This document shows, in pieces, positions 7,207 to 16,992 of a stretch of DNA of 64,000 bases (its first letter is position 1; each line of letters begins with the position of its first letter). The stretch is from the NCBI GenBank assembly GCA_963774075.1, contig CAVZDP010000002.1, positions 310,001 to 374,000 of the forward strand. Reading direction: 5' to 3'. The stretch is from JBBQNR01 sp963774075 (GTDB taxonomy: Bacteria > Actinomycetota > Thermoleophilia > Solirubrobacterales > JBBDJG01). Below the pieces are notes generated by a model. The model ran no database searches. It was not told the origin of the DNA and was given only the letters and a program-made list of their open reading frames with translations. The position numbers and the translations under genes were made by a program.

Positions 7207-8996
7207 GTAGCCCCTCCGCCGGGCCCGGCGGAGGGTGCTTGCTCGTATGAGCGTTCCTCTCCCATCAGCCGGGCGATCGCCTCGGTGGTCTCACTGCGCC
7301 GCAGTGAGAGCTCACGCTGCCGCTCGAAGTCCTCGGCCTCCGCCGCTACTTTGATCTCGTTTTCGAGACGGCGGCGTTCCAGACCGAGGAACCCGATCTC
7401 GAGCGCATGCTCGCTCACGGGCTGGCCGGAGGCGCGTACGACGATCTCGCTCACCGCTTGGGCGAGCTGGTCGTCGTCGTGCGGCAGGCCAACCGTGGGC
7501 GAATCGAAGTGCTCGAGGATCCATGCCCGGGCTCGTCGCAGGACTTGTGAGGAGAGATGCTCGTCGGTGAGACGCTTCAGGTGGTCGCGTCCCGCTTCTC
7601 CGCTCGTCACGCACATGGCGAGGAAGATGCGCTCCCAGCGCTCGCCGCGGCTTGCTGCGCCGCTGACGGACTGCTGTGGCGTGAAACGCCGCGACTTACC
7701 GGCGGGCCTCGCCATCAGGGGAGCGAGTAGGTGCTCGGAAAGATCCAGCCTGTCCGCGACGCGGCGAAGCTGCTCGTCACGCTCTGCGGACTGCTCGGCC
7801 GCTCCAAATACCGGTCCCAGCTCGGCCAGTGCGCGGTCTTTGCCCGCCGAAGAGCTGAGGTCGGAGCGGTCGATGACTGTCTGGACCTGGAATTCCAAGA
7901 ACGAGGTTGCTTTCCCCAGTCGGTCTGCAAACTGGCTCGGACCTTCCTCCAACAGGAGGTCACTGGGGTCCTTATCGTCGGGCAGGCGGATCACCTTGAG
8001 ATCGACCTGACGGCCTGCAGCGGCTCTTTGCACCCGCAGCATGGCCTCCTGCCCGGAGGAATCGGCATCGAAAGCGAGCGCGACCGAGCGCGCCAGCCGC
8101 GCGAGCTCGGCGACCTGCTCTTCGGTGAGGGCGGTACCCATCGCTGCCAACGCATTGCGGATTCCCGCTTGATGAAGAGCGAGAACGTCGGTGTAGCCCT
8201 CAACGACTATGACTTCGCCGGCCTTGGTCGCGTGCGCGCGCGCAATGTCGAGGCCGAACAGCGAGCCGCCCTTGTGGTAAACGGCGCTCTCCGGAGAGTT
8301 CACGTACTTGGGAACCTGCGAGTCGCGCATCGCGCGAGCGCCGAAGCCGAGCACTCTGCCACGCGCGTCGCGAAGCGGGAACATGATGCGCCCGCGAAAG
8401 CGGTCGTACGAGCCGCCGCGGCGCCCGCGCTGTGCGAGACCGGACGCGTGCAGCTCCTCCTCACGGTAGCCCGATCCCCGCGCGCTCCCGATCACGCGAT
8501 CCCAAGCGCTCGGGGAAAAGCCGACGCCAAACTGCTCGAGCACTTCGCGCCCGAGGCCGCGCCGCTCCAGGTAATCGCGTGCACGCCTTGCCTCACCCGA
8601 TTCCCACAGATAGCGCTCGTAGAAGGAGGCCGTCTTCGCGAGCAGCTCGTACAGGCGCTCACGCGCGCGGCGGCGCTCGTCCTCGCGGGGGTCCGCGGAG
8701 GCAAAGCTGAGCTCGACGCCAAAACGATCGGCTAGCTGCTCGACCGCCTGGCGAAAGTCGAGGCCCTCTTTCTCCTCCAGGAAGTTGAAGACGTCTCCCC
8801 CCGCCTGACAGCCGAAGCAGTAATAGAGGTTGTTCGTCTGGTCGACCGAGAAGGAGGGCGTGCGCTCTTCGTGGAAGGGGCACAGCCCGAGGTGGCGAGC
8901 GCCGCGGCGGCGAAGCTCCGTGTAGCCGGAGACGACCTCGACGATGTCCGCCGCCGACCTGACGCGATCGACCGACTCGGGGGTAAGCCGGCTCAC
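7203..8996 (-). CDS. dnaG: DNA primase
   Basis: The 597-residue product makes RNA primers at the replication fork. The N-terminal CHC2 zinc finger has Cys39, His42, Cys60 and Cys63 (LCPFHEERTPSFS ... YYCFGC). The TOPRIM catalytic core follows, with VVEGYTDVLALHQ near residue 265 and AFDADSSGQEAM near 310 supplying the acidic metal ligands. The C-terminal region is the helicase-interacting domain. It starts at a GTG three bases after the dgt stop and ends overlapping the sigma factor start. The order dgt-dnaG matches mycobacteria. Confidence 0.95.
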   Translation of the reverse strand: MSRLTPESVDRVRSAADIVEVVSGYTELRRRGARHLGLCPFHEERTPSFSVDQTNNLYYCFGCQAGGDVFNFLEEKEGLDFRQAVEQLADRFGVELSFASADPREDERRRARERLYELLAKTASFYERYLWESGEARRARDYLERRGLGREVLEQFGVGFSPSAWDRVIGSARGSGYREEELHASGLAQRGRRGGSYDRFRGRIMFPLRDARGRVLGFGARAMRDSQVPKYVNSPESAVYHKGGSLFGLDIARAHATKAGEVIVVEGYTDVLALHQAGIRNALAAMGTALTEEQVAELARLARSVALAFDADSSGQEAMLRVQRAAAGRQVDLKVIRLPDDKDPSDLLLEEGPSQFADRLGKATSFLEFQVQTVIDRSDLSSSAGKDRALAELGPVFGAAEQSAERDEQLRRVADRLDLSEHLLAPLMARPAGKSRRFTPQQSVSGAASRGERWERIFLAMCVTSGEAGRDHLKRLTDEHLSSQVLRRARAWILEHFDSPTVGLPHDDDQLAQAVSEIVVRASGQPVSEHALEIGFLGLERRRLENEIKVAAEAEDFERQRELSLRRSETTEAIARLMGEERSYEQAPSAGPGGGAT

Positions 8997-8999
8997 TGG

Positions 9000-10067
9000 C
9001 TACCCGTCACGGCTCCAGGCCTCCCCGAACCCCCGCGGAACGGCGATCTGCTCGAACGCCGCGATGCAGAAGCGGTCGGTCATGCCCGCGATGTAGTCGG
9101 CCACCCGCGTCGGCAGGTCCGCCTCGACGCTCGTGACGATCGCCTCCGGGCTCTCCATGTAGTGGGCGAAGAGGGCACCGATCACGCCCACGACCCGCGC
9201 CTGCTCGCGACGCGCCGCCTCCCCGAGATAGACGCGGTCGAACATGAAGGCGCGAAGGCTGGCCATAGCGCCGCCGACCTCCTCCCCCTGCACGATGTCC
9301 CCCGCCCGCTCGGAGTGTTCGACCAGGTCGTGCACCAGGAGATCGATGCGCTCGCTGCCGCTCGAGCCGAGGATGGCGATCTCCTCACGCGGGAGATCGC
9401 TCTCGCGCAGCACCCCCGCTCGCAGCGCGTCGTCGATGTCGTGGTTGATGTAGGCGATCCGGTCGACGAGCCGCACGATCCTGGCTTCAGGCGTCGCCGG
9501 CGGCTCCGGGCCCGTATGTCGCAGGATGCCGTCGCGCACCGGCTCGGTCAGGTTGAGGCCGCGCCCGTCGCGCTCGAGCACGTCGACCACGCGCAGCGAG
9601 TGCTCGTTGTGGAGGAAGCGCCGCCCGGCGCGCTCCCGCAGCGCCGCGTCGAGGGCCTCCTCCCCCGTGTGGCCGAACGGCGGGTGGCCGAGGTCGTGTC
9701 CGAAGCCGATCGCCTCTGTCAGGTCCTCGTTCAGCCGCAGCGCTCGAGCGACCGTGCGCGAGATGCCGCAGGCCTCGATCGTGTGCGTGAGCCGGGTGCG
9801 GTAGTGGTCGCCCTCCGGCGCGATGAAGACCTGTGCCTTGTGCTTGAGGCGGCGAAAGCTTTTCGTGTGGACGATGCGGTCCCGGTCACGCTGAAAGGGC
9901 GTGCGCAGGCGGCACGGCTCCTCGTCTCGACTCCGCTCGGCCGGGTAGGAGGGCGTCGCGGTGGGCGCGAGGTGTTCGGCCTCCCAGGCACGGATGCGGG
10001 CCTCGTAGCCCGCGGCTACGGGGTCGGTGCCGGGCTCGAAGTCGAGGTCGGCGGCGTGAGCCTCCAT
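9000..10067 (-). CDS. dgt: Deoxyguanosinetriphosphate triphosphohydrolase-like HD protein
   Basis: The 355-residue HD-superfamily enzyme hydrolyses dGTP (and in related proteins other dNTPs) to nucleoside and triphosphate, helping to control dNTP pools. Motifs visible are RTPFQRDRDRIVHTKSFRRL, His95 in RLTHTIEA, the HD pair His124-Asp125 in GFGHDLGHPPFGH, and a later Asp in RIAYINHDIDDAL. The ATG at 10067 is chosen because the conserved part begins just after it; the frame is open much further upstream but overlaps the glycosyltransferase gene. It sits three bases before dnaG, as in other actinobacteria. Confidence 0.9.
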   Translation of the reverse strand: MEAHAADLDFEPGTDPVAAGYEARIRAWEAEHLAPTATPSYPAERSRDEEPCRLRTPFQRDRDRIVHTKSFRRLKHKAQVFIAPEGDHYRTRLTHTIEACGISRTVARALRLNEDLTEAIGFGHDLGHPPFGHTGEEALDAALRERAGRRFLHNEHSLRVVDVLERDGRGLNLTEPVRDGILRHTGPEPPATPEARIVRLVDRIAYINHDIDDALRAGVLRESDLPREEIAILGSSGSERIDLLVHDLVEHSERAGDIVQGEEVGGAMASLRAFMFDRVYLGEAARREQARVVGVIGALFAHYMESPEAIVTSVEADLPTRVADYIAGMTDRFCIAAFEQIAVPRGFGEAWSRDG

Positions 10068-10093
10068 CTGAGCGATTCTGCCACGGGTCGCGG

Positions 10094-11334
10094 CTAAGAG
10101 CCCGCGGCAGGGCGCTGCTCGGCCCAGGAGACCCGGTAGAGGTCCGCCGTCTCGCGGCCGGAGTGCTCCCAGCCGAAATGCTCGGCGACCGTGCGCCGGG
10201 CCGCCTCGCCGAGCCGGGCGAGCGCTTCCGGGTCGCCGAGCAGGCGGTCGATCTCGCGGGTGAGCGCGGTGACGTCGCCGGCCCGGACGGTGATGACCCC
10301 CTCTCCGGCCCTGGCGATGTCCTCGGCGCCGGTGCCGGCGCCGCCTATCGACGGCACCCCGGACGCCATCGCCTCGATGTGAGCGACCCCGAACGCGTCG
10401 TGGACGCTCGGCATCACGTGCAGGTGGCAGCGCGCCAGCTCGGCGAGCGCCTGCGGGTGCGGAAGCGGCCCGGTGAACTCGACGCGGCCGGCGACGCCGA
10501 GCGAGCGCGCCAACCCCTCGAGGGTCGTGCGATCGGGACCGCCGCCGATCATCACGTAGCGAAGCTCGGGGTGCCGGGACTCGAGGGCGGCGAGCGCTCT
10601 GATCACGTCGGCTTGTGACTTGTGCGCCTCGAGGTGGGCGACAGTGACGAGCGTCGGCTGCGGCCTTCGATCGACGTCGGGCGCGACGAGGTCGGCGCCT
10701 GGATGGATCACCTGCAATCGCCCGCGCGGGCCGATCAGGCGCTCGATCCCAGCGCGCGTGAGGGAGCTGTTGGCGATCACGGCGCTCGCCGCCGTGAGCG
10801 TCTCCGCCACCGCACGGCGGCCCGTCTCGCTGCGCGGCGCCGCGTAACTCAGGTCGCCTCCATGGACCGAAACGACAAGCGGCAACGCCCTCTCCTGACG
10901 GCGAATCCAGCGCCGCGCGGCGTCGCCGGAGGGCACGGCGTAGTGGGCGTGGACGAGGTCGACGGGCCGCTCTGCATCGAGTCGGCCGAGCGCCCGGCCG
11001 AGCGGCGGCGCGGCCCACCGCCCCCAGCGCCCGTACGCGAGCGGCCGGGGAGGAGCGAGGAAGCGCACGTAGCGCACGGGATGCCGTCGATCACCGTGGC
11101 GCGCGGCACGCTTCGCGCCTCGCGCAACCATGCGCGAAGAGGCCCCGCGTCGGGCGCGCCGCCTTTCGGTCCGACAGCCCTCAGCGCATGCAGCGGCGGG
11201 AGCGGTCGCTCGAGCGCGAGCACGCTCACGTCGATTCCCTCGTCCCTGACCGCGAGCGCCTGGCGATGCGCCCAGATCCCGAGGCCGGGATGCCCGGGCC
11301 GCGGGTAGTACTCCGCGACGACGGCGACGTGCAC
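10094..11334 (-). pseudogene. GT4-family glycosyltransferase, frameshifted
   Basis: Two adjacent minus-strand frames together encode a GT-B (GT4) glycosyltransferase of about 413 residues. The first 90 residues (MHVAVVAEYYPRPGHPGLGI to RATVIDGIP) are in one frame from a GTG at 11334. The remainder (VRYVRFLAPPRPLAYG to the C-terminus) is in another. The shift lies at 11076-11080, where one base appears missing (CCGTGCGC in place of CCGGTGCGC), and total length is two bases over a multiple of three. The donor site is intact, with PSVHDAFGVAHIEAMASGVP carrying the EX7E motif. If the shift is a sequencing error the enzyme is functional; otherwise the gene is freshly inactivated. It lies 22 bases after ppdK. 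Confidence 0.8.
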
Positions 11335-11355
11335 GAGGTTGCTATGCCGCCCGGA

Positions 11356-14034
11356 TCACCCGGAGGGCGCCGCCTGCGCGGCCGCGACGCGCGCGATCGG
11401 TACGCGGTAGGGCGAGCAGCTCACATAGTCGACGCCGACGTCGCAGAAGAAGCGGACGCTCTCCGGGTCGCCCCCGTGCTCGCCGCACACGCCGAGCTTG
11501 ATCCCCGGCTTGGCCGCCCTCGCCTTCTCGGTGGCGATGCGCACGAGGCTTCCCACGCCCGGCGCGTCGATCGTCTCGAAGGGGCTGCGATCAACGATCC
11601 TCGTCTCGATGTAGCGGGCGAGGATCTTCGCCTCGATGTCATCGCGCGACACGCCGAGCGTCGTCTGCGTGAGGTCGTTTGTGCCGAAGCTGAAGAAGTC
11701 CGCGTAGTGCGCGATCTCGTCCGCGAGCAGGCACGCGCGTGGCAGCTCGATCATCGTCCCGACCGAGTAGTGGATCGGCTCGGCGCCCATCTCGCGCATG
11801 GTGCGCTCGGCGGCCGACACGACGAGCTCGCGCATCAGCTCGAGCTCCCGCTCGTAGCCGACGAGCGGGATCATCACCTCGACGAGCGGCGTCGTTCCCG
11901 TCCGCTCCCGCACCGCGATCGCGGCCCCGACGATCGCACGCACCTGCATCTCGTAGATCTCCGGGTGCAGGATCCCGAGCCGGCAGCCGCGCGTACCGAG
12001 CATGGGATTCGTCTCCTGCAGCTCGCGTACGCGACGAAGCTCAGCCTCGAGCTCCGCCACCTGCGGGTCGCGAGGGTTGCGGTGGATGCGCCCCTCGATC
12101 TCGACGATCAGATCCGCCTCGCTCGCGAGGAACTCGTGCAGCGGCGGGTCGAGCAGCCGGATGGTGACGGGCAGCCCCTCCATCGCCTCGAAGATGCCCT
12201 CGAAGTCCTGGCGCTGCAGCGGCAGCAGCTCGTCGAGGGCCGCGCGGCGCTCCTCCTCGGTCTCGGCGGTGATCATCGCCTTCATCTTGGGGACGCGATC
12301 CGCCTGCATGAACATGTGCTCGGTGCGGCAGAGGCCGATTCCCTCGGCGCCGAACTCGCGCGCCTTGCGAGCGTCCCCGGGCGTGTCGGCGTTCGCGCGC
12401 ACTCCTACGAGGCGCAGCTCGTCGGCCCACTCGAGGACCGTCTGGAAGTGCTCGCTGATCTCGGGCTCCACGAGGGGCACGTCCTCCTCGGTGACGTCGC
12501 CGCTCGAGCCGTCGATCGCGATCAGGGCACCCTCCCTCAGCTCCCTGCCTTTGACGCGCACGACGCGCGAATCGAGATCGATCTCGAGCTCGGACGCGCC
12601 GCAGACGCAGGGCCGGCCCATGCCGCGGGCGACGAGGGCCGCATGTGAAGCCTTTCCGCCCTCGGACGTGAGGATGCCGCGCGCCGCGTGAAAGCCAGCG
12701 ACGTCCTCGGCCTCCGTGCAGGGGCGCACGAGGATCACGTCCTCGCCCGCGCCGCCTCGCTCGACGGCGCCGTCGGCGCTGAAGACGATCGCGCCCTTGG
12801 CCGCACCCGGCGAGGCCGGGATTCCGGTCGTGAGCGCCTCGTACTCGTAGGCGGGGTCGAACGTCGGATGCAGCAGCGCCTCGAGCTTCTCGGCCTCGAT
12901 CGAGTGCAGCGCCTCCTCCTTGGTGAGCACGCCCTCCGCGACCATGTCGACGGCGACGCGCACCGTCGCCTGTGCCGGGCGCTTGGCGCTGCGGGTCTGG
13001 AGCATGTAGAGGGTGCCGTCCTCGATCGTGAACTCGACGTCCTGCATGTCCTTGTAGTGGCGCTCGAGGGTGCGCAGAATGTCCATGAGCTGAGCGTGGA
13101 TCTCGGGCATCAGCTCCTTCAGCTCGGAGAGGTCCTGCGTGTTGCGAACGCCCGACACCACGTCCTCGCCCTGAGCGTTCTGGAGGAAGTCCCCGGAGGG
13201 TACGGGCTCGCCCGTCGCCTCGTCGCGGCTGAAGGCGACTCCGGATCCCGACGACTCGCCCTTGTTCCCGAACACCATCTTCTGCACGTTGACGGCCGTG
13301 CCCCAGTCGTCGGGGATGCGGTAGAGGCGCCGGTACTCCACGGCTCGCTTGCCGTTCCAGGAGTCGAACACCGCCTTGATCGCCTGGCGAAGTTGCTCCC
13401 GTGGATCCTGAGGAAACACCTCTCCGGTCTGCTCCTCGAAGATGCGCTTGAAGGCCGCCGTCAGCGCCCGCAGGTCGTTCGAGTCGAGATCCGTGTCGAG
13501 GCTGACGCCACGTTCGTCCTTGCGGCGCTGGATCTCCTGCTCGTACAGATCTCCGTCGATGTCGCGGACGACGTTCCCGAACATCTGCACGAAGCGTCGG
13601 TAGGAGTCCCAGGCGAAGCGTTCGTTGCCGGTTCGGCGTGCGAGACCCTCGACGCTCGCGTCGTTGAGCCCCAGGTTGAGGACGCTGTCCATCATGCCCG
13701 GCATCGACAGGCGTGCGCCAGAGCGCACCGAGATGAGCAGCGGGTCCTCGGGGTCGCCGAGCTGCCTTCCGCCCTCGAGCTCGAGCCGCTCCAGCGCATG
13801 AGCCACCTGCTCCTCGAGACCATCGGGGAAGCCGCCCTGGCGCATATATGCGACGCACGCCTCGGTCGTGATCGTGAATCCCCGCGGGACCCGCACCGGG
13901 CCGCCGATGCGCGTCATCTCCGCGACGTTGGCTCCCTTGCCGCCGAGCAGGTCGCGCATCTTCCTCGACCCCTCGGAGAAGTCGTAGACGTACTTCGTCT
14001 TCGCCGGGGCGCCGACTTTGCCGGTGACGCTCAT
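11356..14034 (-). CDS. ppdK: Pyruvate, phosphate dikinase
   Basis: The 892-residue enzyme interconverts pyruvate, ATP and phosphate with phosphoenolpyruvate, AMP and pyrophosphate. The N-terminal ATP-grasp domain has LLGGKGANVAEMTRIGGPVRV and RSGARLSMPGMMDSVLNLGL. The phosphohistidine swivel domain has GGKASHAALVARGMGRPCVC (catalytic His in ASHA). The C-terminal PEP-binding TIM barrel has GIGLCRTEHMF and FGTNDLTQTTLG, and a final CGEHGGDPESV. Length matches bacterial PPDK (about 880). It begins near the recO stop on the same strand. Its role here is likely gluconeogenic or anaplerotic; no PPDK regulatory protein gene is seen in the window. Confidence 0.96.
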   Translation of the reverse strand: MSVTGKVGAPAKTKYVYDFSEGSRKMRDLLGGKGANVAEMTRIGGPVRVPRGFTITTEACVAYMRQGGFPDGLEEQVAHALERLELEGGRQLGDPEDPLLISVRSGARLSMPGMMDSVLNLGLNDASVEGLARRTGNERFAWDSYRRFVQMFGNVVRDIDGDLYEQEIQRRKDERGVSLDTDLDSNDLRALTAAFKRIFEEQTGEVFPQDPREQLRQAIKAVFDSWNGKRAVEYRRLYRIPDDWGTAVNVQKMVFGNKGESSGSGVAFSRDEATGEPVPSGDFLQNAQGEDVVSGVRNTQDLSELKELMPEIHAQLMDILRTLERHYKDMQDVEFTIEDGTLYMLQTRSAKRPAQATVRVAVDMVAEGVLTKEEALHSIEAEKLEALLHPTFDPAYEYEALTTGIPASPGAAKGAIVFSADGAVERGGAGEDVILVRPCTEAEDVAGFHAARGILTSEGGKASHAALVARGMGRPCVCGASELEIDLDSRVVRVKGRELREGALIAIDGSSGDVTEEDVPLVEPEISEHFQTVLEWADELRLVGVRANADTPGDARKAREFGAEGIGLCRTEHMFMQADRVPKMKAMITAETEEERRAALDELLPLQRQDFEGIFEAMEGLPVTIRLLDPPLHEFLASEADLIVEIEGRIHRNPRDPQVAELEAELRRVRELQETNPMLGTRGCRLGILHPEIYEMQVRAIVGAAIAVRERTGTTPLVEVMIPLVGYERELELMRELVVSAAERTMREMGAEPIHYSVGTMIELPRACLLADEIAHYADFFSFGTNDLTQTTLGVSRDDIEAKILARYIETRIVDRSPFETIDAPGVGSLVRIATEKARAAKPGIKLGVCGEHGGDPESVRFFCDVGVDYVSCSPYRVPIARVAAAQAAPSG

Positions 14035-14073
14035 CCCGGCCTCGGATTCTATTGTCGAAGCACCGCCAACCGT

Positions 14074-14790
14074 CTACGCGACGCTGCGAAGGCGCACGTG
14101 CGCGTGGTGCTCGAGCGTGCCGGTGAGCGCACGGTCCACCTGCGCCAGGACCGGCGCTTCAGCCGAAGCGCCCTCCTTGAGCGGAGCTGAGAGAGCGTGC
14201 GCCATGAAGCCGTGCGCTGCGGGGCTCAGCTCGAAGCCCTCGCCCATCGAGCACCCCCCGCAGATGACGCCGCCGGCCGCCGCCGAGAAGCGGTGGACGG
14301 CGGGCGCCCCGCAGCGCGCGCAGGCCGTCAGCTCCGGCAGGAACCCCGCTGCGAGCAGCAGCTTGAGGCGAAAGGCGAGCAGGTTCGCCGGCCCGGCCGC
14401 GGACGGCTCGGCGTCGAGAAGTTGAAGCTCGCGGCAGAGCAGGTTGTATGCGGCGCGGTTCGCCTCGCCGTCGTGGAACATGCGCAGCACCGTCTCGCAG
14501 GCGCCGGTTGCCGCGCTCAGCGACGCCCAGCTCTCGCGCAGGCGCGGATAGGACTCGACCGTCTCGGCCTGCGTGACGGTGTGCAGCTCCCCCCGGCCTT
14601 CGTAGAGCACGAGCCGCAGCCGGAAGAACGGCTCGAGGCGGCCGCCGAAGCGCGAGCGGGTGCGGCGAACGCCCTTCGCCACCGCGCCGACCCGGCCGCG
14701 CTCGCTCGTGTAGAGATGGAGCACCCGATCGGCCTCGCGCAGGCGGATCGAGCGCAGCACCACCGCCTCCGTCTTGTAATAGCGAGCCAT
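14074..14790 (-). CDS. recO: DNA repair protein RecO
   Basis: The 238-residue product has the N-terminal OB fold (YKTEAVVLRSIRLREADRVL, LYTSERGRVGAVAKGVRRTR) and the C-terminal helical part with a four-cysteine zinc site (CARCGAP and CGGCSMGEG, about residues 157-190). RecO loads RecA onto SSB-coated single strands with RecR. Length is normal. It is divergent from the glutaredoxin-like gene, with a 75-bp promoter region between them. Confidence 0.93.
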   Translation of the reverse strand: MARYYKTEAVVLRSIRLREADRVLHLYTSERGRVGAVAKGVRRTRSRFGGRLEPFFRLRLVLYEGRGELHTVTQAETVESYPRLRESWASLSAATGACETVLRMFHDGEANRAAYNLLCRELQLLDAEPSAAGPANLLAFRLKLLLAAGFLPELTACARCGAPAVHRFSAAAGGVICGGCSMGEGFELSPAAHGFMAHALSAPLKEGASAEAPVLAQVDRALTGTLEHHAHVRLRSVA

Positions 14791-14865
14791 CTCGGCCGAT
14801 ACCTGCCCTCTCTACACTTTGATCAGGATCGCGGACGGAACAGAAGGCGACGGAAGACTCGGGAA

Positions 14866-15129
14866 ATGACCAAGGTGACGCCGGACATCATCCTCTACAC
14901 GACCGAGCCCTGCCGGCGCTGCCTACGCGCCAAGGCGCTGCTCGAGGCTCACGGCCTTTTCTACCGCGAGGAGAACCTCGCCAAGGACCCCGTCGGCCGC
15001 AAGCAGCTCGCCGACTTCACCGGCCACATGACCTTCCCGCAAATCGTGATCGACGGCATTCCGCTCGGCGGCTTCGAGGAGCTCGAGCAGGCCGACGTCC
15101 GCGGCGAGCTCGCAGAGCTTGCGGCCTAG
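14866..15129 (+). CDS. Glutaredoxin-like thiol-disulfide protein
   Basis: The 87-residue thioredoxin-fold protein has the active site TTEPCRRCLRAK (CxxC near residues 15-18), the cis-proline loop TFPQIVIDG and the GGFEELEQ element of glutaredoxins and mycoredoxins. It probably reduces mixed disulfides or protein disulfides in the cytoplasm using mycothiol or another low-molecular-weight thiol; the partner is inferred. The ATG at 14866 matches the family start. It is a single gene that converges on the PD40 gene 12 bases downstream. Confidence 0.88.
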   Translation: MTKVTPDIILYTTEPCRRCLRAKALLEAHGLFYREENLAKDPVGRKQLADFTGHMTFPQIVIDGIPLGGFEELEQADVRGELAELAA

Positions 15130-15141
15130 CCGGCCAGGCGG

Positions 15142-16816
15142 CTAGAGCCCTATGAACACGCCCTGCTCGAGGTAGGGCGCCTCGTCGCCGTCGCCACAGG
15201 TCGGCGGGCACGAGGGGCCGTAGCCCGAGCCGTTGGGGCCCGGGTCGTCGAGCGTGGCGGAGAACGAGGAGACGACCGTTCGCTTCTGCTCCCTGACGTA
15301 GCCGGGGATGAGGGCGTCCGCGCTGGTCGTCGTCGTGCATGTCGCGCCCAGCGTCGCGTCGGGGCTCGGAGTGCAGGCGAGCGGCGCCTGCAGCTTTGCG
15401 TCCGAGACGGTGGCCGACACGCCGCCGAAGCCCGAGGCTCTGTCGGTGACTCGAAGGGCGAGCGAGAGCAGGAGCGTTCCGGTGAAGTCAGAGCCGGCTC
15501 CCGCAGGGCAGGCGGCGTTCGCCTGCCTGCAGCGCACGTCGGAGGCGCGGGCGGTGATGCGGACGTCGGCCTCGTCGGCGGGGGTTGTGGGAGTCGCCCT
15601 GCACCGCGTCGAGGCGGGCGGAGCCCTGTCCCCTTCCGGCGGTGCCCGTGGTCAGGACCTGCGACGTGAGTGCGGGCGGCGTGCAGGAGGGCTCGTCGAG
15701 CGGCTCCACGTGCTGGGAGTTGGGAGCGGTGCACTTTTCGTAGGAGGGGACGAGCGGAACCCTTTGCGGGGAGCCGCCGCCCGGGCGTGGGTAGACGTCG
15801 AAGGCGCCGAGGGGTTGCCAGTCCGGATCTACGTCGTTCCACGCGGTCGACGGCAGGGCGATCTGGTGCTCGTTGCTACCGTCGGCGTTCATTAGCCAGA
15901 GCGATTGGTATCCGCCGGACGTGCGCACGAACGCGATCTTCGCGCCATCCGGCGACCACGCGGGCGCGCTATCCGCGCTGACGGTGAGCGCGACGCGTCC
16001 GCCGCCGGTGGCCCCAACCGCGTGGATCCCGTCGCTGTTCCAAGGCTCCTGCGCGTCCGCGGAGTAGGCGATCCTGTCGTTGCGCGGCGACCAGGTCGGC
16101 TGCGCGGCGCCGTAGTACCACTCGGGATCCCAGGGATAGTCGTTGCCCGCTATGTAGCTCTCGCCGGTGCCGTCGGCGTTGGCGACGCCAACGTCACCGG
16201 TCGGGTCTTCCAGGCTGTTCTCGTCGTCCTGCGGATCCGTGATGCAGCCCGAGGCGGAAAACGCGATGCGACTTCCTGTCGGCGACCACACGGGTGAGAA
16301 CCGGTGGAGGTAGAGATACCCGGAGTTGTAGTTGTACCCACAGGTCTCGCTTGTGATGATGGGCGCCTCTCCGGTGCCGTCTGGATTGACGGCCCGTATC
16401 TCGCGCGGGCCCACGTAGCAGCCGCCGCTATCGCACCCGAAATCGTGACGCGTATAGGCGATTCTGCTTCCGTCCGGAGTCCACGAAGGTTCGCCGTCCA
16501 GCGTCCAGACATCGAGCGATGTCTGGCCGGTTCCGTCGGCGTTCATCACATACAGGGTCTGGCTCTGATAGCGGAAGAAGGCGATCTTCTTGCCATCGGG
16601 CGACCACGCCGGATGCAGATCCTCCTCGGGCGCGCTCGTGAGCCGGGTGACGTCGCTGCCGTCGGCGTTCATCGTGTAGATGTCGTAGTTCCCGGTCCGG
16701 TTGCTGGAAAACGCGATCTTCCCGTTCGCGCCGGGAGATGTCGCATCGGCTGCCGGCACCGCCACGGCCATGATCGCAGCCGCCAAGAGCGCAACTCGAG
16801 TAATCCTGCGAACCAT
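15142..16816 (-). pseudogene. Secreted PD40 beta-propeller protein with Cys-containing C-terminal domain, frameshifted
   Basis: The ATG at 16816 (GGGGGA site upstream) starts a signal peptide (MVRRITRVALLAAAIMAVAV). About seven TolB/PD40 propeller blades follow, with repeats such as GKIAFSSNRTGNYDIYTMNA and HPAWSPDGKKIAF. A C-terminal domain of about 190 residues then begins near RVPLVPSYEKC. The frame breaks at a run of five G at 15580-15584; the next frame restores ADEADVRI and continues to the end GVFIGL. Total length is one base over a multiple of three, so one extra base explains the break. The propeller is extracellular and probably binds protein or polysaccharide. The C-terminal domain is also found in the 32.6-33.3 kb gene. 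Confidence 0.75.
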
Positions 16817-16952
16817 CTGCTTTCCCCCTGGTGGCAGTAGATCAAGTCGGGTGGCCAGAGTCAAAGCTCCAATGCGCGCCGACGGGTGATCCTGCGAACC
16901 ATCGCGTTACCCCCTCTGGAGGGAGTAGATCAGCCCTGCGGCCGAGGTCAAA
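16803..16952. repeat. Duplicated 5' end of the PD40 gene (two ~63-bp copies)
   Basis: The segment 16803-16865, which holds the ribosome binding site and first codons of the PD40 gene on the minus strand, is repeated imperfectly at 16889-16952. The second copy also has GGGG-rich leader, ATG (16902-16900) and codons for MVRRITR, but stops after 13 codons. It looks like the remnant of a tandem paralogue that has been deleted. Confidence 0.55.
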
Positions 16953-16992
16953 AGGAGCGTCGCGGACGTTCGGTACGGGCGTGCGCCCGGGA

